Assembly (NCBI RefSeq): GCF_001182745.1
Contig: NZ_LN868938.1
Span: forward strand, 3,162,001 to 3,226,000
Direction: 5' to 3'
Origin: Nocardia farcinica
GTDB taxonomy: Bacteria; Actinomycetota; Actinomycetes; Mycobacteriales; Mycobacteriaceae
Length of the DNA: 64,000 nucleotides
Shown here: piece by piece, positions 33,206 through 40,688 of the stretch
Position numbering within the stretch: position 1 is the first letter of the stretch
Layout of the letters: each line of letters begins with the position of its first letter
Position numbers and translations under genes: made by a program
Notes under the pieces: generated by a model
Seen by the model: only the letters and a program-made list of their open reading frames with translations
Database searches by the model: none
What the model was told of the DNA's origin: nothing

Positions 33206-34783
33206 CTACAACCGGCTCAGCAGCGTGAGCGGATCGGTCAGCAGACCCGCGACCGTGGCGAGGAAACGGGCCGCGAGTTCGCCGTCGATGAGCCGGTGGT
33301 CGAAGCTCAGCCCGAGCGTGGTGACCCAGCGGACCGCCAGCTCGTCGGCCACCACCCACGGCCGCCTGCCGATCGCGCCCAGGCACAGGATCGCCGCCTC
33401 CCCCGGATTGACCAGCGGCACACCGGAATCCACGCCGAAAACGCCGACGTTGGTGATCGTGAAGGTGCCACCGGTGAGGTCGGCCGGGGTGGCGGTGCCC
33501 GCCCGGGCGGCCTCGATCGTCCGGCCGATCTCGGCACACAACTCGCGCAGGCTCAGCCGGTGCGCCTCCTTGACCGACGGCACGAGCAGGCCGCGGTCGG
33601 TGGCGGCGGCGATGCCGAGGTGGACGTAGCGCTTGGTGACGATCTGCTGCCGCTCCTCGTCCCACTGCGCGTTCACTCCGGGGAACTCCGCCAGCGCCGC
33701 CAGCACCGCCTTGGCCACCACGACCAGCGGGGTCAGGCTGAGCCCGGCGAACGCCGGGGTGGTGCGCAGATGGTCGATCAGCTCCATCGTCGCGGTGCAG
33801 TCGACGGTGACGAAGGTACTGGCCTGCGGGATCGTCGTCGCGCTCGTGACCATGGCGGCCGCGGTGCGTTTGCGCACCCCGGTGACCGGGGTGCGCTCCT
33901 CGCGCGCCTGGCCGGGCTCGGCCACGGCGGCACCGGTCGGTGTCGCGGCCGCGCGCACGTCGTCGACGGTCACCGCCCCGTTCGGGCCCGAGCCGTCGAC
34001 CTGCCAGAGATCCACCCCCAACTCGCGGGCCAGCTTCCGGGCCGCGGGGGTGGCGGCCGGGCGCGCGGCGACCGCGGCCGGACGGGCGACCGGCACCGGG
34101 CCGGTCGTCCGCCGGCGCCGGGTCTGTTGCTCGGCTTCGGGCCCGTAGCCGACGAGCACCGAGCGCCTGCCGTTCCCGCTCGCCGCACCGGCATCGGAGT
34201 CGGCACCAGCACCACCGCCACCGCCACCGCCACCGGCATCGGCATCGGCATCGGCACCGACATCGGCACCGGCACCGGCACCGGCACCGGCACCGGCATC
34301 GAAACTGGCACCGGCATCGAAACTGGCACTGGCACTGGCATCGGCGCCCGCACCGCCACCCGCACCGGCGTTTTCGGCGGGGACCGTCGACCCGCCGCCG
34401 TTCCCGATATCGGCACCGTCCGCGGTGGCGGCTCCGCGACCGCCCGGGGCGCCACCTCCACTCCCGGCGCCGGAATCGTTCTCGGCACGGCGCGCCGCAT
34501 CACCACCGCTCCCCACGGCCGACCCCGCGCCATCCGCCCGGACCCGGATCAGCGGCGCCCCCACCGGCACCGTCTCCCCCGGGTCGGCCAGCAGTGCCGC
34601 CACCGTCCCCGCGTACGGGCAGGGCAGGGCGACCACGGCCTTCGCGGTCTCCACTTCGGCGATGGTCTGGTTCAGGTCCACGTGGTCGCCGACGGCGACC
34701 GACCAGGACACCAGTTCGGCATCGGTGAGTCCCTCCCCCAGATCCGGCAGCCGGAACTCCAGGACGTTGCCGTCGTCGTGCAC
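33206..34783 (-). CDS. bkdC: 2-Oxo-acid dehydrogenase E2 (dihydrolipoyl acyltransferase)
   Basis: 525 aa from a GTG at 34783 with GGAAGG upstream. A lipoyl domain (about 7-82) carries the lipoylated Lys48 in E-V-E-T-A-K-A-V. A very long Gly/Ala/Asp-rich linker (about 90-205) is coded by short DNA repeats. A subunit-binding domain (about 237-270, A-R-K-L-A-R-E-L-G-V) and a catalytic acyltransferase domain follow, ending with the active-site S-F-D-H-R-L-I-D-G. It transfers acyl groups from E1 to CoA. With bkdA and bkdB upstream it forms the branched-chain complex. No E3 gene is nearby, so lipoamide dehydrogenase is presumably shared from elsewhere. Confidence 0.93.
   Translation of the reverse strand: MHDDGNVLEFRLPDLGEGLTDAELVSWSVAVGDHVDLNQTIAEVETAKAVVALPCPYAGTVAALLADPGETVPVGAPLIRVRADGAGSAVGSGGDAARRAENDSGAGSGGGAPGGRGAATADGADIGNGGGSTVPAENAGAGGGAGADASASASFDAGASFDAGAGAGAGAGADVGADADADAGGGGGGGGAGADSDAGAASGNGRRSVLVGYGPEAEQQTRRRRTTGPVPVARPAAVAARPAATPAARKLARELGVDLWQVDGSGPNGAVTVDDVRAAATPTGAAVAEPGQAREERTPVTGVRKRTAAAMVTSATTIPQASTFVTVDCTATMELIDHLRTTPAFAGLSLTPLVVVAKAVLAALAEFPGVNAQWDEERQQIVTKRYVHLGIAAATDRGLLVPSVKEAHRLSLRELCAEIGRTIEAARAGTATPADLTGGTFTITNVGVFGVDSGVPLVNPGEAAILCLGAIGRRPWVVADELAVRWVTTLGLSFDHRLIDGELAARFLATVAGLLTDPLTLLSRL
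34200..34345. repeat. Short-period repeat coding the E2 linker
   Basis: Runs of GGCACC/GGCATC-type hexamers and a duplicated GGCATCGAAACT unit encode the linker G-A-G-A-G and the doubled A-S-F-D-A-G. Such arrays tend to change length by slippage; each 6-nt unit keeps frame. Confidence 0.7.
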
Positions 34784-34825
34784 AAGTCACCTTCCTTCGC
34801 ATCGGGTCGCATGCGGTGGTACCGC

Positions 34826-35017
34826 CACGCTCCGCTACCGCCTCCGGCCGCCGACCCGCTCAGGCTGTGTCGACTGCGCCTGCGCGGGGCGGCCTCCGTG
34901 GTCACGCTGCGCTACCGCCTCCGGCCGCTGACCCGCTCAGGCTGTGTCGACTGCGCCTGCGCGGGGCGGCCTCCGTGGTCACGCTGCGCTACCGCCTCCG
35001 GCCGCTGACCCACTCAG
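34826..35017. repeat. 77-bp tandem repeat, two and a half units, between bkdB and bkdC
   Basis: Unit 1 is 34826-34902, unit 2 is 34903-34979, and a third partial unit runs from 34980 to about 35017, entering the bkdB stop. Units begin CACGCTSCGCTACCGCCTCC and differ at only a few bases. The array fills most of the 230-nt gap between the bkdB stop and the bkdC start. It is not a CRISPR: there are no unique spacers. Confidence 0.9.
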
Positions 35018-35988
35018 GCGGCCAGCGAACGGTCGACCGCGTCGAGGATGCGGTCGGGGTCGGGCAGGTGGTGCTTCTCCAGCTTGGCGGGCGGGTACGG
35101 GATGTCGTAGCCGCCGACGCGCAGCACCGGCGCCTCCAGGTGGTAGAAGCAGCGTTCGGTGATGCGCGCGGCGATCTCGGCGCCGAGACCGCCGAACACG
35201 GGGGCCTCGTGGGTCACCACCAGCCGACCCGTCCTGGTCACCGATTCGGCGACCGTGTCGACGTCCAGCGGCGCGAGGCTGCGCAGGTCGATCACCTCGA
35301 GCGAATGCCCCTCCGTGGCGGCGATCTCCGCGGCGGCCAGTGCCGGTGCGACGGTGCCGCCGTAGGCGACGACGGTGGCATCGGTGCCCGCCCGGCACAC
35401 CCGCGCCCGATGCAGCGGCAGCTCCGGCGGCGCGTCGAAATCGACGTCGGCCTTGTCCCAGTAGCGGCGTTTGGGTTCGAAGAAGATCACCGGATCGGGG
35501 GCGGCGATGGCTTGGCGCAGCATGTGATAGGCGTCGGCGGGCGTGCTGGGGGTGACCACCCGCAGCCCGGCGGTGTGCGCGAAGTACGCCTCCGGTGACT
35601 CCGAATGATGCTCCACCGATCCGATGCCGCCGCCGAAGGGGATGCGAATGGTGATGGGAGCGCTGACTTTTCCGCCGGTGCGGTAGTGGATCTTGGCGAC
35701 CTGGGAGACGATCTGATCGAAGGCCGGGTAGACGAAGCCGTCGAACTGGATCTCGCACACCGGCCGGTAACCGCGCAACGCCATGCCGAACGCGGTGCCG
35801 ACGATGCCGGACTCGGCCAGCGGGGTGTCGATCACCCGGTTGTCGCCGAAGTCCTTCTGCAGCGTGTCGGTGACCCGGAAGACCCCGCCCAGCCTGCCGA
35901 TGTCCTCCCCCATCAGCACGACCTTGGGGTCGTCCTCGAGCGCCCGGCGCATGCCGGTGTTGAGGGCGCCTGCGAAGGTGGTGATCAT
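35014..35988 (-). CDS. bkdB: 2-Oxo-acid dehydrogenase E1 beta subunit
   Basis: 324 aa from the ATG at 35988, fixed by the 4-nt overlap with the bkdA stop. The transketolase-like pyrimidine domain begins M-I-T-T-F-A-G-A-L-N and includes L-M-G-E-D-I-G-R-L-G-G-V-F and the P-I-T-I-R-I-P-F-G-G-G segment. H-H-S-E-S-P-E-A-Y-F is the S-Q-S-x-E-equivalent strand seen in branched-chain enzymes. The C-terminal domain has L-R-V-G-G-Y-D-I-P-Y-P. With E1 alpha it decarboxylates branched 2-oxo acids from valine, leucine and isoleucine. The 3' end merges into the 77-bp repeat. Confidence 0.94.
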   Translation of the reverse strand: MITTFAGALNTGMRRALEDDPKVVLMGEDIGRLGGVFRVTDTLQKDFGDNRVIDTPLAESGIVGTAFGMALRGYRPVCEIQFDGFVYPAFDQIVSQVAKIHYRTGGKVSAPITIRIPFGGGIGSVEHHSESPEAYFAHTAGLRVVTPSTPADAYHMLRQAIAAPDPVIFFEPKRRYWDKADVDFDAPPELPLHRARVCRAGTDATVVAYGGTVAPALAAAEIAATEGHSLEVIDLRSLAPLDVDTVAESVTRTGRLVVTHEAPVFGGLGAEIAARITERCFYHLEAPVLRVGGYDIPYPPAKLEKHHLPDPDRILDAVDRSLAA

Positions 35989-37097
35989 CGGCTGACTCCT
36001 TCCGGTCGGGCGAAGGCGGCGCCGGGATCGCCGGCCGCGTACTCCGCAAAGGCTCGCCGCTCCGCCTCGATCAGGGGGTGGGGTGCGGCGTAGACGTGGT
36101 CGAACAGCTGGGCGGGATCGGGGTCGGGCATCTCGAGGGTGGCGCGGCGCAGTTCGGCGGCCGCGGTGTCGGCCCGCTCGCCCACCTCGCGCTCGAAGGC
36201 CGCGTCCCACAGCGCTTCCCGTTCCAGCAGCCTGCGCAGCCGGTCGATGGGGTCGCGCCGCGTCCATTCCTCGGTCTCGGCGGCCGCGCGGTAGCGGGTG
36301 GGGTCGTCGGCGGTGGTGTGCGGGCCCATCCGGTAGGTGAGCGCTTCGATGAACGAGGGACCGCCGCCCGTGCGGGCGCGCGCGACCGCCTGCCGGGTGA
36401 CCGCGAGCACCGCGAGCACGTCGTTGCCGTCGACCTGGAGGCCGGGCATGCCGTAGCCGTAGGCGCGTCGCACGAGTGGCGTGGCGCTCTGGACGCGCAC
36501 CGGGGCGCTGATGGCCCAGTGGTTGTTCTGGCAGAAGAACACCACCGGCGCGCTCCAGCTCGCGGCGAAGCCGAAGGCTTCGGCGATGTCGCCCTGGCTG
36601 GTGGCGCCGTCACCGAAGTAGGCGATGGTGGCGATCTCGGCGCCGTCGAGGTGCGCGGCGTAGGCGTACCCGGTGGCGTGCAGGCCCTGGGCACCGACGA
36701 CGATGTTCGGGTTGGTCATGCCGACCGCGTCCGGGTCCCAGCAGTGGTGGGCGACCCCGCGCCACAACCGGGTGAGTTCGCCGGGACGCACGCCGCGGCA
36801 GTAGGCGACGGCGGCCTCGCGGTAGCTGCAGAACACGTAGTCGTCGGGGTGCAGGGCGCGGGCGGAACCGACCTGGGCGGCCTCCTGGCCGAGCAGCGGC
36901 GGCCACAGACCCAGCTGGCCCTGCCGTTGCAGCGCGGTGGCTTCGACATCGATCCGGCGCGCCACCGTCATGTCGGCGAACAGCTCGCGCAGCTCGTGCG
37001 GGCCGATGTCGGCGACGAGCGCGGCGTGCTCGCGGTCGAGGACCCTTGCCCCGTCGGGCTGGATCAGTTGTACGGGGTACGCGGGCTTGTCCGGCAT
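35985..37097 (-). CDS. bkdA: 2-Oxo-acid dehydrogenase E1 alpha subunit
   Basis: 370 aa; the ATG at 37097 has GGAGG upstream. The thiamine-diphosphate motif G-D-G-A-T-S-Q-G-D...N-N-H-W-A-I (G-D-G to N-N) is at about 173-202. The phosphorylation-loop region Y-R-M-G-P-H-T-T-A-D-D-P follows at about 265. It is the first gene of bkdABC. An Lrp-type regulator diverges 169 nt away, the usual layout for bkd control. Branched-chain specificity is inferred from this regulator and from the valine genes elsewhere in the window; a pyruvate-type complex is the alternative. Confidence 0.94.
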   Translation of the reverse strand: MPDKPAYPVQLIQPDGARVLDREHAALVADIGPHELRELFADMTVARRIDVEATALQRQGQLGLWPPLLGQEAAQVGSARALHPDDYVFCSYREAAVAYCRGVRPGELTRLWRGVAHHCWDPDAVGMTNPNIVVGAQGLHATGYAYAAHLDGAEIATIAYFGDGATSQGDIAEAFGFAASWSAPVVFFCQNNHWAISAPVRVQSATPLVRRAYGYGMPGLQVDGNDVLAVLAVTRQAVARARTGGGPSFIEALTYRMGPHTTADDPTRYRAAAETEEWTRRDPIDRLRRLLEREALWDAAFEREVGERADTAAAELRRATLEMPDPDPAQLFDHVYAAPHPLIEAERRAFAEYAAGDPGAAFARPEGVSR

Positions 37098-37173
37098 GGG
37101 TGGCGCCTCCTCCGATCACGGTCGAGTCGCGGCCTTGTGGGCCGGTCGACTCGTGCGTGTGTTGTACCTCACA

Positions 37174-37224
37174 GCATGCACCGTTCAGCGGCATGCGCAA
37201 GTGATCGACACGGGAATGTGCACA
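37174..37224. promoter_or_regulatory. Possible Lrp-type operator region between bkdA and its regulator
   Basis: Two GCATGC palindromes (37174-37179, 37191-37196), 17 bp apart, and TGTGCACA (37217-37224) lie in the divergent gap. Phased short palindromes fit binding by an octameric Lrp/AsnC protein. This is suggestive only. Confidence 0.4.
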
Positions 37225-37266
37225 ATGCTCAATTCACACCGGGGCCGCGGTGTCATACTGCGTCGT

Positions 37267-37761
37267 ATGCCCAGTACTGAACAGGTCGAGGCGACCCTGG
37301 ACGCGACCGACGCGCGCCTGCTGCTGGAGTTGATCGCGACGCCGCGCGCGACCGGCGTCGAACTCGCCACCCGGCTCGGCCTGTCGCGCAACACCGTGCA
37401 GGCGCGCCTGGCGCGCTGGGAGGCCACCGGCATGCTCGCCAGTGTCGAGCGGCGGGTGCGTCCGCGAGCGCTCGGCTATCCGCTGGCCGCGTTCGTCTCC
37501 GTCGTGCTCGATCAGCACCGCCTCGACGCGGTGGTCGACGCGCTCGCCGAGATCCCCGAGGTCACCGAGGTGTGCGGGATGACCGGCCGGGTCGACCTGA
37601 CGGTGCGGGTGGTGGCCCGCGACGCCGAGGACCTCTACCGGCTCGCCGAGGAGATCCTGCAGATCCCCGGCGTGGAGCGCACCGACATGGCGCTGGTGAT
37701 GCGCGAGCTGGTCGGCCCACGCACCGCTCCGCTGCTGGAGCGGCTGGCGGGCACCGGGTAG
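37267..37761 (+). CDS. bkdR: Lrp/AsnC-family regulator, likely of bkd genes
   Basis: 164 aa from the ATG at 37267. An N-terminal helix-turn-helix (about 10-60; L-A-T-R-L-G-L-S-R-N-T-V-Q-A-R-L) is followed by an RAM effector domain (about 70-150) with V-T-E-V-C-G-M-T-G-R-V-D-L. In pseudomonads and actinobacteria a divergent Lrp-type BkdR activates bkd genes in response to branched-chain amino acids, and the arrangement here is the same. The symbol is given on that basis. The SDR gene follows after 24 nt and may be cotranscribed. Confidence 0.85.
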   Translation: MPSTEQVEATLDATDARLLLELIATPRATGVELATRLGLSRNTVQARLARWEATGMLASVERRVRPRALGYPLAAFVSVVLDQHRLDAVVDALAEIPEVTEVCGMTGRVDLTVRVVARDAEDLYRLAEEILQIPGVERTDMALVMRELVGPRTAPLLERLAGTG

Positions 37762-37785
37762 CGCGGGCACCGTTACTGTGCGGGC

Positions 37786-38604
37786 ATGGAGATTTCGGGC
37801 AAGGTAGCCATCGTCACGGGGGCCGGCGGGGGAATCGGGGCGGCGCTCGCGCACAGGCTCGCCGCGGGCGGCGCGCGGGTCGTGGTCGCCGACATCGACC
37901 CCGCGGGCGCACGAGAGGTGGCGGAGGCCATCGGCGCGGCGGCGGTGCCGGTGGCCGGCGACGTGGCCGACGAACAGGTGATCGCCACCATGATCGAGCG
38001 GGCCGAGTCCGAGTTCGGCCCGGTCGACCTGTATTTCGCGAACGCGGGCATCGGCGGCGGCCCCGGCCTGGACAGCACCGATGCGCAGTGGACGGCGGCG
38101 CTCGAGGTCAACGTGCTCGCGCACGTGCGGGCCGCCCGGGCACTGATGCCGGGCTGGCTGGCGCGCGGCACGGGCTATTTCGTCGCCACGGCCTCGGCGG
38201 CCGGGCTGCTCACCCAGATCGGTTCCGCGCCGTACTCGGTGACCAAGCACGCCGCCGTCGGCTTCGCCGAATGGCTGGCGGTCACCTACGGCGACCGAGG
38301 GATCCGGGTGAGCTGCGTGTGCCCGATGGGGGTGGACACCCGGCTGCTGCACGGCGACCTGGTACCGGGGAACGCCGAGGCCGCCACGCTGGCCGTCAAG
38401 GCCGTCACCACCGCGGGCGCGGTGCTGACCCCCGAGGAGGTCGCCGACGTGGTGATCGCCGGGATGGCGGCCGAACAGTTCCTGATCCTGCCGCACCCGG
38501 AGGTGCTGGAGATGTACCGGCGCAAGGGCGCCGATTACGACCGCTGGCTGGCTGGCATGCGCCGGTTCCAGTCCGCGCTGCTGGGCGAGGGCCTCAGTCG
38601 GTGA
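37786..38604 (+). CDS. Short-chain dehydrogenase/reductase
   Basis: 272 aa, classical SDR. The cofactor motif T-G-A-G-G-G-I-G is at residues 11-18 and V-A-D-I-D suggests NAD preference. Active-site residues are S in T-A-S-A-A-G and Y-S-V-T-K (about 149-153). The substrate is unknown. It lies directly after the Lrp regulator, and its last 11 nt overlap the convergent thioesterase gene. Confidence 0.9.
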   Translation: MEISGKVAIVTGAGGGIGAALAHRLAAGGARVVVADIDPAGAREVAEAIGAAAVPVAGDVADEQVIATMIERAESEFGPVDLYFANAGIGGGPGLDSTDAQWTAALEVNVLAHVRAARALMPGWLARGTGYFVATASAAGLLTQIGSAPYSVTKHAAVGFAEWLAVTYGDRGIRVSCVCPMGVDTRLLHGDLVPGNAEAATLAVKAVTTAGAVLTPEEVADVVIAGMAAEQFLILPHPEVLEMYRRKGADYDRWLAGMRRFQSALLGEGLSR

Positions 38605-39016
38605 CGAGTTCGGCGGCCGCCGTGCGGATCACCGCGGGGATCTCGACGGGCTTGCGGGTCTGCGCGTCGACGTAGACGTGCACGAACTCACCGGTGGCGG
38701 ACAGTTCCAGCCCGTCGTCGGTTTCCCGGAAGATCGCCAGGTCGTAGGTGATGCTGGAGCGGCCGAGCCGCGCGATCCGCAGCCCCACCTGCAACCGGTC
38801 GGGGAAACTGATCGAGCCGTGGTACCGGCACGAGGTCTGCGCGACGACGCCGAGGGCGGGCAGCTCGCGGATGTCGGTGCCGGTCGCCTTCATCAGCCAC
38901 GCGTTGACCGCGGTGTCGAAGTAGGAGTAGTAGGTCACGTTGTTCACGTGGCCGTAGTGGTCGTTGTCGGCCCACCGGGTCGGCATCGGCCAGAGCACGG
39001 GATACTGCTGCGTCAC
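38594..39016 (-). CDS. Hotdog-fold acyl-CoA thioesterase
   Basis: 140 aa from a GTG at 39016. The 4HBT hotdog signature W-A-D-N-D-H-Y-G-H-V-N-N-V-T-Y (about 15-29) has the catalytic Asp. It hydrolyses acyl-CoA esters; small relatives act on hydroxybenzoyl- or short acyl-CoA. The 3' end overlaps the SDR gene by 11 nt, and the 46-nt gap to the divergent MFS gene must hold both promoters. Confidence 0.87.
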   Translation of the reverse strand: MTQQYPVLWPMPTRWADNDHYGHVNNVTYYSYFDTAVNAWLMKATGTDIRELPALGVVAQTSCRYHGSISFPDRLQVGLRIARLGRSSITYDLAIFRETDDGLELSATGEFVHVYVDAQTRKPVEIPAVIRTAAAELVTD

Positions 39017-39062
39017 CCGGCCGACCCTAGTCGGCGCCGGATCGCTCGGTACCGTCGACACA

Positions 39063-40349
39063 GTGCTGGACGTTCCGATCGATCGACGCCTGCGTATCGC
39101 GCGCGCGGCCGTGTTCACCGTCTTCGGCCTGAACGGCTTCCTGCTGGCGATGTGGGTGGTGCACATCCCCGTGGTCACCGACCGCACCGGGATCGCGCAC
39201 TCCACGCTGGGCATGTTCATCCTGCTGATGGCCGGGGCGGGCATCGTCGGGATGCGGGCGGCCGGGCCGCTGGCCGACCGGTTCGGCAGCCGGACCCTGG
39301 TCGCGGCGGCCGCCGTGGTCGCCGCGCTCGCGGTGATCGGCCCCGGCCTGGCCACCGCGCCCGCCGGGCTGGCGATCGCGCTGGCCTGCTTCGGTTTCGG
39401 CAACGGCGCGCTGGACGTCTCGATGAACGCACAGGCCGTGCACGTGGAACGGGCCTATCGCCGTCCCATCATGTCGGCGTTCCACGCGCTGTTCTCCGGC
39501 GGCGGTCTGCTGGGCTCCCTGCTCGGCGCGGCCGCCCTGCGCGCCGGTCTCGACCTGCGCGTCACGCTCGTGCTGGCGAGTCTGGCCTGCCTGGCGCTGG
39601 TCGCGCTGAGCGTGCCGCGGCTGCTCGCCGATCGCCCGGCCCCGGCCGTCGAGCCGAGCACCGCTTCCGAGCACACCGCCGCCGAGCACATACCCGCCGC
39701 CGAGCACCGCACCGCCGCCGAGCACACCGGCCCCGGCGCGCCGACCCGCGAGGGCCCCGGTGCCCGCCTGCGACCGTCCGCGCACGGCCGGAAGGTGCTG
39801 GCGCTGGCCGTGATCGCGTTCGCGGTGCTGCTCACCGAGGGCGTGGCCACGGACTGGAGCACCCTGCAGATGCGCGAGCGACTCGGCGCCGACGACGCGA
39901 CCGCGGCGCTGGCCTTCGGCGCCTTCTCGGTCACCATGACCGGCGGCCGCCTGGTGACCGACCGGGTGAGCGGCGCCTTCGGTCCGGTCGCGGTGGTCCG
40001 CTACGGCACCCTGCTGGCCGCGCTGGGATTGGCGGTCATCATGGTGTCGCCGTGGGTGCCGCTGACGCTGGCCGGGTGGGCCCTGTGCGGGCTCGGCCTG
40101 TCCGGCAGCGTGCCGCAGATCTTCACCGCGGCGGGAAATCTCGGCTCGACGACCGCCGCGACGGACATGTCGCGGGTGTTCGGGCTGGGGTACCTCGGCC
40201 TGCTCGCCGGGCCCGCGATCATCGGCTGGCTGACCGAGCTGATCCCGCTGACCGCCGCGCTGATCGTGCCGCTGCTCGCGGTGCTGGCCTGTGCGCTGAG
40301 CGCGGGGGTGGTCGGCGCGGGCCGTCCCGCCCACGCGCGCGCTCGGTAG
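39063..40349 (+). CDS. MFS transporter
   Basis: 428 aa from a GTG at 39063. Twelve hydrophobic segments in two bundles are visible. The loop 2-3 motif R-A-A-G-P-L-A-D-R-F-G-S-R (about 60-72) is the MFS signature. The central cytoplasmic loop (about 200-240) has a run of A-E-H repeats (A-A-E-H-I-P-A-A-E-H-R-T-A-A-E-H), rich in His and Glu. The C-terminal half resembles the FucP/YbjJ-type subgroup. Substrate unknown; sugar or drug export are options. Confidence 0.88.
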   Translation: MLDVPIDRRLRIARAAVFTVFGLNGFLLAMWVVHIPVVTDRTGIAHSTLGMFILLMAGAGIVGMRAAGPLADRFGSRTLVAAAAVVAALAVIGPGLATAPAGLAIALACFGFGNGALDVSMNAQAVHVERAYRRPIMSAFHALFSGGGLLGSLLGAAALRAGLDLRVTLVLASLACLALVALSVPRLLADRPAPAVEPSTASEHTAAEHIPAAEHRTAAEHTGPGAPTREGPGARLRPSAHGRKVLALAVIAFAVLLTEGVATDWSTLQMRERLGADDATAALAFGAFSVTMTGGRLVTDRVSGAFGPVAVVRYGTLLAALGLAVIMVSPWVPLTLAGWALCGLGLSGSVPQIFTAAGNLGSTTAATDMSRVFGLGYLGLLAGPAIIGWLTELIPLTAALIVPLLAVLACALSAGVVGAGRPAHARAR

Positions 40350-40358
40350 GGTCGGGGC

Positions 40359-40598
40359 ATGTTCGGCAACGACAGACTCGAGCACCGGCTGGCCCGCGTC
40401 GAGCGCAAGCTCGATCTGATCCTGGCGCATCTGGGGCTCGAGGACCCGCGCTCGGTCCAGGGCCTGGCCGAGGTGGACGCGCTGGTGCGCGCGGGGAAGA
40501 AGATCGAGGCGGTCAAGAAGTACCGCCAGGTCGACCCGGGTGCGGGGCTCGGCGAGGCCGTGGCCGCCGTCGAGGAGCGGGCGCGCGGGAACCGCTGA
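40359..40598 (+). CDS. Small protein with ribosomal L7/L12 C-terminal-like motif
   Basis: 79 aa. The N-terminal half is a probable coiled coil (L-E-H-R-L-A-R-V-E-R-K-L-D-L-I-L). The C-terminal half reads V-R-A-G-K-K-I-E-A-V-K-K-Y-R then G-L-G-E-A-V-A-A-V-E, matching the helix-turn of the L7/L12 C-terminal domain (G-K-K-I-x-x-I-K...G-L-x-E-A-K). Similar small proteins occur in actinobacteria without a known role. It starts 10 nt after the MFS stop. Confidence 0.75.
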   Translation: MFGNDRLEHRLARVERKLDLILAHLGLEDPRSVQGLAEVDALVRAGKKIEAVKKYRQVDPGAGLGEAVAAVEERARGNR

Positions 40599-40632
40599 GC
40601 GGCCCGGGGCGCCGGTGAACAGCGCAGAAACG

Positions 40633-40676
40633 GGTGAACCCCGGCGCGCCCGTGGACGGGAGCGCCGGGGTTCACC
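40633..40676. terminator. Strong bidirectional terminator
   Basis: Perfect 14-bp stem GGTGAACCCCGGCG (40633-40646) with CGCCGGGGTTCACC (40663-40676). An inner CCCGT/ACGGG helix within the 16-nt loop adds stability. It lies between the convergent small gene and pntB. Confidence 0.85.
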
Positions 40677-40688
40677 GAAACCGATGTG

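Noticed and set aside
33062..35008. A 648-codon plus-strand frame with His/Arg and Gly/Thr repeats
   Set aside because: Antisense to the E2 gene. The repeats are the complement of the E2 linker and of the 77-bp array.
34826..35017. CRISPR array
   Set aside because: The units are contiguous 77-bp tandem copies without unique spacers, and no cas gene is present.
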